Below, one piece after another: positions 1 to 7,988 of a DNA stretch of 64,000 nucleotides; the stretch's first letter is position 1; every line of letters starts with the position of its first letter. The notes beneath the pieces were generated by a model. The model did not search any database and had not been told where the DNA came from. It worked only from the letters and a program-made list of their open reading frames with translations. The stretch spans positions 1-64,000 of the forward strand of contig CAKZRR010000026.1 of the NCBI GenBank assembly GCA_937146805.1. Reading direction: 5' to 3'. The position numbers and the translations under genes are program-made. The stretch comes from an uncultured Owenweeksia sp. Its GTDB lineage: Bacteria > Bacteroidota > Bacteroidia > Flavobacteriales > Schleiferiaceae.

Positions 1-2845
1 GTACGTCAACCTCTACGCAAAGGATGAAAGCATGGACGAAAAATTCCTGTACAACTACGCCAATGTTCAGATGATACCGGAAATAAATAGAATAAAAGGG
101 GTGGCCAGAGCTCAGATACTGGGTAGCCGCAGGTATGCGATGCGCGTTTGGCTAAACCCAGATAGAATGCGCGCGTACAACATTTCTATTGATGAGGTAA
201 TGGACGCTTTGAAAGAACAAAGTATAGTAGGCCGCCCAGGTAGATTGGGTCGTAGCTCTGGCATTAAAGCACAATCACTAGAATATGTGCTTACCTATAA
301 AGGAAGATACAATGAGCCTGAGCAGTATGAGGACGTAATAATTCGCGCCAATTCAGAAGGTGAAAGCATTCATCTAAGGGATATTGGAAGAGTAGAATTG
401 GGTAGTGAGTTCTTTGATATTTATTCCAATTTGGATGGGCATCCATCTGCGGCAATTGTTTTAAAACAGAACTATGGAAGTAATGCTAGTGATGTAATAG
501 AAGAAGTAAAAGCGCAGCTTGAAGAAATGAAAGCGTCATTTCCGCCCGGCATGGATTATAAGATTAGCTATGATGTATCTCAATTTTTAGATGCTTCTAT
601 GGAACAGGTGATCCATACGCTACGAGATGCGTTTTTTCTGGTAGCACTAGTGGTGTTCATATTCTTAGGAGATTGGCGCTCTACCCTTATTCCAATATTG
701 GCAGTTCCGGTGTCTTTGATTGGCGCCTTCTTTGTTATTCAGTTTTTTGGGCTCTCGATCAATTTGGTTACGCTATTTGCCTTAGTACTAGCCATTGGTA
801 TTGTGGTTGATGATGCCATTGTGGTGGTAGAAGCGGTACATGCCAAGATGGAGGAGTTTCCTGATTTTTCTCCTTATCAAGCGGTAAAAAAAGTGATGAG
901 TGAAATTGGCGGAGCTATTATCGCCATTACTGCTGTGATGGTTTCGGTATTCCTGCCTATCTCTTTTATGTCAGGTCCGGTGGGCACTTTTTACCGCCAA
1001 TTTTCCATTACCATGGCAAGCTCCATTGTTATTTCTGCAGTAATAGCCCTTACGCTTACCCCTGTTTTATGTGCCATGCTATTAAAAAATAATCATGGAA
1101 AAGAACAGAAAACAAATCTACTGACAAGATCCCTAGATGCTTTTAATCGAATGTTTGATAAGCTTACTGGGCGTTATGTAGCATTGCTGAAAAGAATAGT
1201 TAGCCGCAGATGGGTAACGTTTGCAATACTCTTGCTTTTTGGTGCAGGTATCTTTTTTGAAAGTCAAATTCTTCCCTCTGGATTTATCCCCAGCGAAGAT
1301 CAAGGGACCATCTATGCAATTATCCAGACCCCTCCTGGAGCCACACTAGAAAGGACCAATCAGGTTTCTCAAAGGCTGCAAAAAATATGTGAAGAGGTGG
1401 ATGGAGTGGAATCTGTATCGTCATTGGCCGGTTATGAAATAATGACTGAAGGCCGTGGGTCAAATGCTGGAACCTGTCTTATCAATCTTAAAAAATGGTC
1501 AGACCGAGAACACACGGTTAAGGAAATAATGGAAGAGCTAGAGGAGAAATCTAGAAACCTAGGAGCCATCGTTGAGTTTTTTGAACCACCTGCAATTCCT
1601 GGTTTTGGTTCATCTGGTGGTTTTTCGATGCGCTTATTGGATCAAACTACCAATACCGATTATCAAGATTTTGATAAAATAAACAAACAGTTTATGGACG
1701 ATCTGGCTAAGCGCCCAGAGCTTACTGGCTTGTTTACTTTTTTTGCCGCCAATTATCCTCAATTTGAGTTAGAGATAGACAATGATAAGGCGATGCAAAA
1801 AGGGGTAACCATTGGCAAAGCCATGGAAAATCTCAACATCTTAATTGGAAGTACTTATGAGCAAGGTTTTATTAAGTTCGGGCGGTTTTTTAAAGTTTAC
1901 GTTCAATCCGATCCAAAGTTTAGAAGGCTTCCTTCGGATGTATTAAAGTTGTTTGTAAAAAACGATCATGGTGAAATGGTACCGTACTCTGCCTTTATGA
2001 CCCTCAAAAAAACGCAGGGACCCAATGAAGTTACTCGTTTCAATATGTACAATTCGGCAGCTATACGTGGACTTCCAGCAAAAGGCTATACCACAGCTGA
2101 TGCCATACAAGCCATTAGAGAAGTAGCCATGGAATCTTTACCTAAAGGCTATGACATTGCCTGGGAAGGTCTTTCGTATGATGAATCAAACAGAGGAAAT
2201 GAATCCCTCTACATTTTTATCATCGTTTTGGTTTTTGTGTATTTGGTATTGGCGGCACAGTACGAAAGTTTCATCATCCCTCTTTCGGTAATTTTTTCTT
2301 TACCAGTAGGAGTCTTTGGCTCTTTTGTGTTGTTAAAATTTATGGGACTTGACAATGACATTTATGCCCAAATAGGGCTCATCATGCTGGTGGGGCTACT
2401 TGGAAAAAATGCTGTATTAATTGTAGAGTTTGCTGTTCAAAAACGACAACAAGGCTCCAGCATATTAGATGCAGCTATTGAAGGAGCCAAGGTTCGTTTC
2501 CGCCCAATTCTGATGACTTCCTTCGCTTTTATCGCTGGGTTAATTCCTTTAATAATGGCTCATGGAGCAGGTGCTATTGGCAACCGAACCATCGGGGCAT
2601 CTGCTTTGGGCGGGATGTTGTTCGGAACCATTTTCGGGGTAATCATAGTCCCCGGCCTGTACTTCATATTTGGCAGTTTGGCCGATGGTCGTACACTTAT
2701 CGAATTTGAAGAGAAGGGCTCCTTGTCAGAAAGTATTGTGAGCCAAAAAGTGGATACTAAATCTTCAGACAAACTGAGGAGAATGAAAACCCTCCTGAAA
2801 CTGATGCGCAGGAGAATGAACCGCGGAAACCATAAAAACGACTAA
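1..2845 (+). CDS. RND efflux pump inner-membrane subunit (HAE1/AcrB family), 5' truncated
   Basis: Proton-driven drug or solute exporter of the resistance-nodulation-division superfamily, expected to form an inner-membrane trimer that works with a periplasmic adaptor and an outer-membrane channel. The frame is open to the first base of the window, so the N-terminus (TM1 and part of the porter domain) is missing. Counting from the first internal ATG at position 32, the proton-relay aspartates of TM4 are D260 and D261 (in GIVVDDAIVV), and the TM10 lysine is K792 (in LLGKNAVLIVEFA). Two blocks of hydrophobic helices flank the large porter loop, as in AcrB. The C-terminus has a basic tail. The stop lies 3 nt before the TolC-like gene, so the two are co-transcribed; the adaptor gene presumably lies upstream of the window. 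Substrate cannot be told from sequence. Confidence 0.95.
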   Translation, partial: YVNLYAKDESMDEKFLYNYANVQMIPEINRIKGVARAQILGSRRYAMRVWLNPDRMRAYNISIDEVMDALKEQSIVGRPGRLGRSSGIKAQSLEYVLTYKGRYNEPEQYEDVIIRANSEGESIHLRDIGRVELGSEFFDIYSNLDGHPSAAIVLKQNYGSNASDVIEEVKAQLEEMKASFPPGMDYKISYDVSQFLDASMEQVIHTLRDAFFLVALVVFIFLGDWRSTLIPILAVPVSLIGAFFVIQFFGLSINLVTLFALVLAIGIVVDDAIVVVEAVHAKMEEFPDFSPYQAVKKVMSEIGGAIIAITAVMVSVFLPISFMSGPVGTFYRQFSITMASSIVISAVIALTLTPVLCAMLLKNNHGKEQKTNLLTRSLDAFNRMFDKLTGRYVALLKRIVSRRWVTFAILLLFGAGIFFESQILPSGFIPSEDQGTIYAIIQTPPGATLERTNQVSQRLQKICEEVDGVESVSSLAGYEIMTEGRGSNAGTCLINLKKWSDREHTVKEIMEELEEKSRNLGAIVEFFEPPAIPGFGSSGGFSMRLLDQTTNTDYQDFDKINKQFMDDLAKRPELTGLFTFFAANYPQFELEIDNDKAMQKGVTIGKAMENLNILIGSTYEQGFIKFGRFFKVYVQSDPKFRRLPSDVLKLFVKNDHGEMVPYSAFMTLKKTQGPNEVTRFNMYNSAAIRGLPAKGYTTADAIQAIREVAMESLPKGYDIAWEGLSYDESNRGNESLYIFIIVLVFVYLVLAAQYESFIIPLSVIFSLPVGVFGSFVLLKFMGLDNDIYAQIGLIMLVGLLGKNAVLIVEFAVQKRQQGSSILDAAIEGAKVRFRPILMTSFAFIAGLIPLIMAHGAGAIGNRTIGASALGGMLFGTIFGVIIVPGLYFIFGSLADGRTLIEFEEKGSLSESIVSQKVDTKSSDKLRRMKTLLKLMRRRMNRGNHKND

Positions 2846-2848
2846 ACC

Positions 2849-4294
2849 ATGAAATCTAAAAACATGTTTAAAAAAGCACCGTATTTGGGACTAGGTGCCG
2901 TCTTGCTATTTTCTTCTCTTACAAGTTGTAAATCATTAGAGGCTACCAGCAAAACTACCAATACCACTATGCCTGAGAGTTATACCAGTTCTCAGGATTC
3001 TACAAATACTGCCAAGGTACCTTGGAAGGATTACTTTACTGATCCCTACTTAAATGCATTAATAGATACCGCTCTAAAAAACAATCAGGAGCTAAATATT
3101 ATACTACAGGAAATTGAAGTAGATAGGAGTGAAATACGCGCCAAAAAGGGTGAGTACTTACCCTCGGTAGGAATTGGCGCTGGAGCTGGTGTAGATAAGG
3201 TAGGACGCTACACCAGCCAAGGTGCCAATGATGCCAACACAGATATTGCTCCAGGAGTAGAAACTCCCGACCCTTTACCCAATTATATGGTGGGTGCGTT
3301 TGCTACTTGGGAGGTAGATATTTGGAAAAAACTGCACAATGCCAAAAATGCCGCTGTAGTGCGATACCTCTCTAGTGTAGAAGGGAAAAACTTTATGGTG
3401 ACACATCTCATTTCAGAAATAGCCAGTTCGTACTATGAATTGCTAGCGCTGGATAATGAGTTAGAAATTGTAAAGCAGAACATCCAAATACAAAGTGATG
3501 CCCTAGCGATAGTGCGGATGCAAAAACAAGCGGCTCGGGTTACTGAGCTGCCTGTTAAGCGCTTTGAAGCCCAGTTGCTAAACACCCAAGGTTTGCAGTT
3601 CAACATACAGCAGGAAATTACCGAAACTGAAAATAGAATCAATTTCCTGCTGGGGAGATATCCACAGACTATTGAGCGCGATGCGAGTAATTTTATAAAC
3701 CTTGTGCCCGATACCATTTATGCTGGGATACCCTCGCAATTGCTTACCAATCGCCCGGACATCAAACAAGCGGAGCTAGAATTGGAAGCTGCAAAGCTGG
3801 ATGTAAAAGTAGCCAGAGCACAGTTTTACCCTAGGCTGAGCATTAATGCCGGCATCGGTTATGAGGCATTCAATCCTGAGTACTTTATCAAAACGCCACA
3901 GTCCTTGTTGTTTTCATTGGCTGGAGATTTGGCCGCACCCCTTATTAATAGAAACGCTTTAAAAGCAGCCTTTTATAGCGCCAATGCAAAACAGATACAG
4001 GCTATTTACAATTATGAGTTAGCTCTATTAAATGGTTATATAGAAGTGGCTAATCAGCTAGCTAAAATTGGAAATATGGAAAAGAGCTATAATTTGAAAG
4101 CTAAAGAAGTAGCGACTCTTACTGAGTCTATCAGCATTTCCAACCGTCTTTTTAGGTCTGCTAGGGCAGATTACATGGAAGTACTGCTTACCCAGCGAGA
4201 TGCACTTGAATCAAAATTTGAATTGATAGAAACCAAACAACAACAGATGAATACTTTTGTACATATGTACCAAGCTTTAGGTGGTGGTTGGTAA
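2849..4294 (+). CDS. TolC/OprM-type outer-membrane efflux lipoprotein
   Basis: Outer-membrane channel of a tripartite efflux system, 481 aa, a normal length for the NodT/OprM family. The N-terminus is a lipoprotein signal peptide with lipobox LTSC and the acylated cysteine at about residue 27. Two outer-membrane-efflux repeats follow: long amphipathic helices rich in E, K, Q and A (roughly residues 65-270 and 290-475) and the family hallmark RPDI near residue 304 (LLTNRPDIKQAELELEAA). The ATG is 3 nt after the pump stop, so it is translationally linked to it. It should pair with the upstream RND subunit. Confidence 0.93.
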   Translation: MKSKNMFKKAPYLGLGAVLLFSSLTSCKSLEATSKTTNTTMPESYTSSQDSTNTAKVPWKDYFTDPYLNALIDTALKNNQELNIILQEIEVDRSEIRAKKGEYLPSVGIGAGAGVDKVGRYTSQGANDANTDIAPGVETPDPLPNYMVGAFATWEVDIWKKLHNAKNAAVVRYLSSVEGKNFMVTHLISEIASSYYELLALDNELEIVKQNIQIQSDALAIVRMQKQAARVTELPVKRFEAQLLNTQGLQFNIQQEITETENRINFLLGRYPQTIERDASNFINLVPDTIYAGIPSQLLTNRPDIKQAELELEAAKLDVKVARAQFYPRLSINAGIGYEAFNPEYFIKTPQSLLFSLAGDLAAPLINRNALKAAFYSANAKQIQAIYNYELALLNGYIEVANQLAKIGNMEKSYNLKAKEVATLTESISISNRLFRSARADYMEVLLTQRDALESKFELIETKQQQMNTFVHMYQALGGGW

Positions 4295-4647
4295 TAGCCT
4301 ATTTATAAAATCGTAATCCCTGATTTCCCTTTCGTAAATTTTAAAGACTCACGAGCTAAATACTTCTCGTTTTAAACTAATTAAAACTCTACAAGATTCA
4401 AGTCCAAAAGACTTAATCCTAAAAGCTTTTGAAAGTAAACAAGACAATGGTTTGGATGAAATGTTGAATCATCTAAAAATTTAGCCATGAGCTTGGATGC
4501 CAAAGTTTAAAACTTGGTTTTTTGGATAGTAAAAATTCTGAAATTTTGTACGAAAAAACCATGGTAAATGTTACATTGCTCCAAATAAGTCGAACTAAAC
4601 CGAACAAGACTCTAAACTGAAGTAGGTAAAATCTAAACCATTTTAAA
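4295..4647. other. Spacer of about 350 bp between efflux operon and TRL lipoprotein
   Basis: The spacer holds no convincing full gene. The only protein-like stretch is the short open frame at 4338-4484, listed separately. The remainder is AT-rich. I find no TAnnTTTG box and no hairpin with a T-tract behind the efflux operon. Confidence 0.5.
4338..4484 (+). pseudogene. Short protein-like open frame without a start, possible gene remnant
   Basis: An open frame of 48 sense codons lies between an in-frame TAA (4335-4337) and TAG (4482-4484). It has no ATG at its 5' end. The translation reads as a plausible charged helical protein tail (contains SSPKDLILKAFESKQDN), with codon choice like the neighbouring genes. 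I do not recognise a family. It could be the 3' end of a decayed gene or chance; the coding signal is weak because of the length. Confidence 0.25.
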
Positions 4648-4965
4648 TTGAAAAAGTTAAAAACCTTTGCATTTATTGCTGGTGCTGCTTTATTTATGTC
4701 CAGCTGTGCCACTGTGTCTAGCCCATTATCAGGTGTTATTTTTACCGATGTAAAATCTCCAATCGCTGCCACGGGCAATGCCAATTCCACTAAAGTAGGA
4801 AAGGCGGAAGCTACTTCTATTTTAGGAATTGCCGCTACAGGTGATGCCAGTATTGAGGCTGCGGCCAAATCAGCAGGCATAACCAAAATTCATCATGTAG
4901 ATGCGCACTCCACCAGTATTCTTGGTGTATACGCAACCTATACCGTATACGTATATGGTGAATAA
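4648..4965 (+). CDS. TRL-like family lipoprotein
   Basis: Small secreted lipoprotein, 105 aa. A TTG start gives MKKLKTF, followed by a hydrophobic stretch and lipobox MSSC with the acylated cysteine near residue 20. The mature part has the pattern of the TRL family (named for a tRNA-associated locus): GVIFTDVKSP, a KVGKAEATSILGIAATGDAS block, an alanine-rich helix and a closing ILGVYATYTVYVYG strand. Function in the family is unknown. A strong inverted repeat just after the stop looks like its terminator. The 3' end overlaps the probable start of the next gene by 11 nt in another frame. Confidence 0.75.
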   Translation: MKKLKTFAFIAGAALFMSSCATVSSPLSGVIFTDVKSPIAATGNANSTKVGKAEATSILGIAATGDASIEAAAKSAGITKIHHVDAHSTSILGVYATYTVYVYGE

Positions 4966-5500
4966 AAAAATTAAGAGGGTGCCTTTTGGGCACCCTCTAT
5001 TTATTGTCTTTAGCTTGTTTCTTTTACAACCAAATTTACAAGCTCAAAAAATAGACAAACACTACACCTCCTCCATACAAGAGAATGGCACCTTGTACTT
5101 TATTAAAACCATTGAAGGCTATAAAAACGCTCCAAAAAAAACGAGCCTCTCTTTTGATATAACCTACCTCTCCTCTACCGATTCAGCCATTCTCAACTTC
5201 ACTTATCTATCCAATCAAATTAGCCAAATAGACAGTATCTCCTTTATTCATGGAAATACTTCTACAAATAGTGTTTCTTCTAAATTATTTATTGAAGCTG
5301 AAAAACTAAATTGGGAACATCGTTATTCCAGCAAGTTTTCATTCTCAGATATAGACCTCATTTTTAAATCAGAATCACCCGCCAAAATGAGGTTATTCTA
5401 TGAAAATGAATCAATGGAACTGGTGATAAGTGAGAAAACTTGGAGCAAAAAATCCGAGATTCTTAGGCGTATAATTTCTATGATTAAAGCCAATAATTAA
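4955..5500 (+). CDS. Secreted protein of unknown function
   Basis: Open frame of 181 codons from the ATG at 4955, which overlaps the TRL gene by 11 nt. The frame stays open a further 18 codons upstream, but those would lie inside the TRL gene. The protein begins with basic residues, then a hydrophobic core (FIVFSLFLLQPNLQAQ) resembling a signal peptide with cleavage after AQA. The mature part of about 150 residues is rich in S, T, I and F, has no cysteines, and looks beta-rich. I recognise no family. The first codons are encoded by the terminator stem of the preceding gene, so a non-ATG start downstream (for example the ATT near 5002) is possible. How it would be transcribed past the hairpin is unclear. 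Confidence 0.55.
   Translation: MVNKKIKRVPFGHPLFIVFSLFLLQPNLQAQKIDKHYTSSIQENGTLYFIKTIEGYKNAPKKTSLSFDITYLSSTDSAILNFTYLSNQISQIDSISFIHGNTSTNSVSSKLFIEAEKLNWEHRYSSKFSFSDIDLIFKSESPAKMRLFYENESMELVISEKTWSKKSEILRRIISMIKANN
4974..5005 (+). terminator. Hairpin after the TRL gene, inside the next reading frame
   Basis: A perfect 10-bp stem pairs 4974-4983 (AGAGGGTGCC) with 4989-4998 (GGCACCCTCT) around a 5-nt loop. It is followed by only a few T residues on the plus strand. A T7 run flanks it on the minus-strand exit side, so it could stop transcription in both directions. It lies within codons 7-15 of the overlapping secreted protein. Confidence 0.6.
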
Positions 5501-5553
5501 AGAGGCTAAATACCAACCGCTTAGTTTTCATTTTTCAGCATCTTTGCAGCCTC

Positions 5554-5982
5554 ATGAGCATGGATAAAGAAAAACAACTTCGCTACGATAAAACCTACCT
5601 CAGCATGGCCAACGAGTGGGCGCAGTTATCGCATTGCGAACGCAGAAAGGTAGGTGCCCTAATTGTAAAAGATCGCATGATAATGTCGGACGGATACAAC
5701 GGGACCCCTACAGGTTTTGATAATTTTTGCGAAGATGAAGAAGGCTATACCAAGTGGTATGTACTGCATGCCGAGGCCAATGCTATTTTAAAAGTAGCTT
5801 CCTCTAACCACAGTTGCGAAGGCGCCACGCTATACCTAACTTTATCGCCCTGTAAAGATTGCAGCAAACTAATACACCAAGCGGGTATTAAACGATTGGT
5901 GTTTGTAGAGCGTTATAAAGACGATAGCGGCTTGCAGTTTTTAGAAAAAGCAGGCATCGCTATTGAGCAAATTGAAAACTAA
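5554..5982 (+). CDS. Deoxycytidylate (dCMP) deaminase
   Basis: Zinc-dependent hydrolytic deaminase converting dCMP to dUMP for thymidylate synthesis; 142 aa, normal for the bacterial family. Zinc and catalytic residues are visible: H72 and E74 in HAEANAIL, and C100/C103 in PCKDC. The substrate-side GYNGTPTGFDNFCED block typical of dCMP deaminases (ComEB type) is intact. The ATG is preceded by a CATCTTTG box (5539-5546), one base from the TAnnTTTG consensus, giving an almost leaderless mRNA. The last codons overlap the start of the S41 protease, a common pairing in Flavobacteria, so the two probably form an operon. Confidence 0.92.
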   Translation: MSMDKEKQLRYDKTYLSMANEWAQLSHCERRKVGALIVKDRMIMSDGYNGTPTGFDNFCEDEEGYTKWYVLHAEANAILKVASSNHSCEGATLYLTLSPCKDCSKLIHQAGIKRLVFVERYKDDSGLQFLEKAGIAIEQIEN

Positions 5983-7573
5983 AAGCTTGAAAATCAACAA
6001 AATTTATTTCCCTATTATTTTGGCGCTGGGCGTTGTAGCCGGTATAGGCTTGGGTATGTATTTCAACTTTCCCAATACTTTGGTTCCACCCCAAGCATCC
6101 CTCGAAAGAGAAAACAAAATAAAACTGGTGATGAGCTACATTGACAACCAGTATGTAGATGCCGTTGATACCGACAGCTTGCTCAACCAAACCATTAGCG
6201 AATTACTTAGAAAGCTGGATCCGCACAGCGCCTTTATTGCTGCGCAAGATGTGGCCGAAAGCGAAGAAGAAGTAAACGGTGGTTTTGTAGGTGTGGGTAT
6301 TGAGTTTCGTATTTTTAAAGATACCCTTACCGTACTAAAAGTAATGGCCGATGGGCCTGCCGCCAAAGCGGGTGTGCTGGCTGGAGACCGTATTTACAGA
6401 GCCAATGATAACCCCATGTATGGTGATAGCTTGCATACCAACGATGTGATAGCAGCCCTTAAAGGAGAGGAAGACACCGAAGTTTATATAGAAATAAATA
6501 GGGGGCAACCACGCAGCTACCATGCTCTTACCATAACGCGTGGAATGGTGCCCATAAAAAGCGTTAGCAGCCAACTAATGTTGGATGAGCGCACTGCCTA
6601 TGTGCGCTTAGACAGGTTTGCCCAAACTACCGCCACCGAAGTAAAAAATGCCATTACTACTTTACGCCAACAGGGAGCCGAACGACTGGTTTTTGATTTA
6701 CGCGATAACCCTGGGGGCCTACTTACTATGGCCAACGCAGTTTCGGATCAATTTTTAGCCCGTGGAGAGCTGATTGTTTTTACGCAAAACCGAGAATTAG
6801 ATAGAGTAGATTATGAAGCTTCGCGCGAAGGCGTTTTTGAAAATGGCGACTTGGTTATTTTAATTGATGAAGGCTCTGCCTCGGCCAGTGAAATTGTAGC
6901 CGGTGCGGTGCAAGACAATGATAGAGGTTGGATTATTGGGAGACGATCTTTTGGGAAGGGTTTGGTACAAGAAGAGATTCCATTGCCCGATGGCTCTAAA
7001 ATGCGCTTAACCACTAGGCGTTATTATACCCCGAGTGGTAGAAGCATTCAAAAACCATTTAAAGATTACGACCAACGTTACTTGCAAAACAATGGATACC
7101 ACAGTTCGTGGGAAGATAGCCCGCAGGACAGTAACGCTACTTACTACACCACTGGGGGCCGCGAAGTATTTGGCGGAGGAGGTATTTTACCTGACGTTGC
7201 TGTAGCTATTGATACCAACCGTGATGCTATTGTAGTGTACCATCTTATTAATTTGGCCAATATACAAGGCCAAGCTTTTGCCTATGTAGATGGCAATAGA
7301 AAAGAGTTTTCGGCTATAAGCCAAACCGAGTTTGAAAAATCGTTTGAAATAACCCAAGATGTACTGGATTACTTTTTTAAAGACAATGTTGGCAGACTGG
7401 AAAGCTTAAAACCCAGCGCATTTGAATTACTAAAGCTACGCATTAAGGCCTATTTGGCGTATGAACTATACAATCAATCGGCTTACCAAAAAATATACTT
7501 TAAGGCCGACCCCTTGATTAACAAAGCCTTGGAAGTATTGAACAGCGATACCCTATTGCTACCGAAACCATAG
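5963..7573 (+). CDS. S41 carboxyl-terminal processing peptidase (CtpA type)
   Basis: Periplasmic serine protease of the C-terminal processing family, 536 aa from the most upstream TTG. One hydrophobic segment at about residues 14-32 (IYFPIILALGVVAGIGLG) anchors or exports it. Next come a PDZ domain at roughly 105-195 and the S41 core. The GSASASEIVAG signature (about residues 304-314) carries the nucleophile, and FGKGLVQ carries the general-base lysine (about 332). The start is uncertain: TTG at 5963, 5972 and 5987 are all in frame, and 5972 gives the more usual MKTKSLKIN beginning. It overlaps the dCMP deaminase gene by 11-20 nt. A second CtpA paralogue lies at 32.8 kb. Confidence 0.9.
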   Translation: MSKLKTKSLKINKIYFPIILALGVVAGIGLGMYFNFPNTLVPPQASLERENKIKLVMSYIDNQYVDAVDTDSLLNQTISELLRKLDPHSAFIAAQDVAESEEEVNGGFVGVGIEFRIFKDTLTVLKVMADGPAAKAGVLAGDRIYRANDNPMYGDSLHTNDVIAALKGEEDTEVYIEINRGQPRSYHALTITRGMVPIKSVSSQLMLDERTAYVRLDRFAQTTATEVKNAITTLRQQGAERLVFDLRDNPGGLLTMANAVSDQFLARGELIVFTQNRELDRVDYEASREGVFENGDLVILIDEGSASASEIVAGAVQDNDRGWIIGRRSFGKGLVQEEIPLPDGSKMRLTTRRYYTPSGRSIQKPFKDYDQRYLQNNGYHSSWEDSPQDSNATYYTTGGREVFGGGGILPDVAVAIDTNRDAIVVYHLINLANIQGQAFAYVDGNRKEFSAISQTEFEKSFEITQDVLDYFFKDNVGRLESLKPSAFELLKLRIKAYLAYELYNQSAYQKIYFKADPLINKALEVLNSDTLLLPKP

Positions 7574-7576
7574 GGC

Positions 7577-7610
7577 AAAAAAAATCCGTGGCGCTGAGTT
7601 GGCACCACGG
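7577..7610 (-). terminator. Intrinsic terminator of the acidic lipoprotein gene
   Basis: A 9-bp stem with one mismatch pairs 7586-7594 with 7602-7610. On the minus strand it is followed at once by a T8 run, which makes it a good terminator for the minus-strand gene starting at 7906. On the plus strand it may also stop readthrough from the protease gene, though the T-tract there is weak. Confidence 0.7.
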
Positions 7611-7642
7611 AAATTTCGTTTAAACGATAATTGTCTTAAAGA

Positions 7643-7906
7643 CTAGCCTTCAGTAGCGTCTTCTACTACTTCGGTAACTTCTTCAATTACTTCTTCGGCA
7701 GATGCTTCTACTGAATCAGCAACTTCTTCAACAGCCTCTTCAACTTCTTCCATCACTTCTTCAGCGTGGTCGTGTCCTGAATGGTCGTCCATTGTTTCTT
7801 CTTGTACTTCGTTAGCAGTTTCATCAGCAGAAGTTTCTGCATTACCGCAAGCGCCCATAAAGCCAACTAATGCTAGCGATAGTGCAAATAAGCTTACTTT
7901 TTTCAT
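7643..7906 (-). CDS. Small acidic lipoprotein with Glu/Val repeats and a His cluster
   Basis: Lipoprotein precursor of 87 aa. A signal peptide ends in lipobox GACG, acylated cysteine at about residue 20. The mature part is extremely acidic. After a histidine-containing patch (DDHSGHDHAEE, about residues 41-51) come short repeats of the type EEVxEEVxEVxD, likely a continuous amphipathic helix. I know no assigned function; small Glu-rich lipoproteins of this sort are common in Bacteroidota. The His/Asp patch could bind a divalent metal, but that is inference. It is monocistronic, with its own terminator downstream and a TACTTTCG sequence upstream resembling a -7 box. Confidence 0.75.
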   Translation of the reverse strand: MKKVSLFALSLALVGFMGACGNAETSADETANEVQEETMDDHSGHDHAEEVMEEVEEAVEEVADSVEASAEEVIEEVTEVVEDATEG

Positions 7907-7988
7907 TGTGTAACAGATATTTGGTTATTATATATAATGAGGCGAAAGTAATATTTTTCTATTCAAAAAGACCAAAAGTCCGTAGGTA

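Noticed and set aside
4473-4886. 137-codon open frame on the minus strand
   Set aside because: It lies opposite the TRL lipoprotein gene and upstream spacer; no signal peptide or motif, and the plus-strand gene has a lipobox and family pattern.
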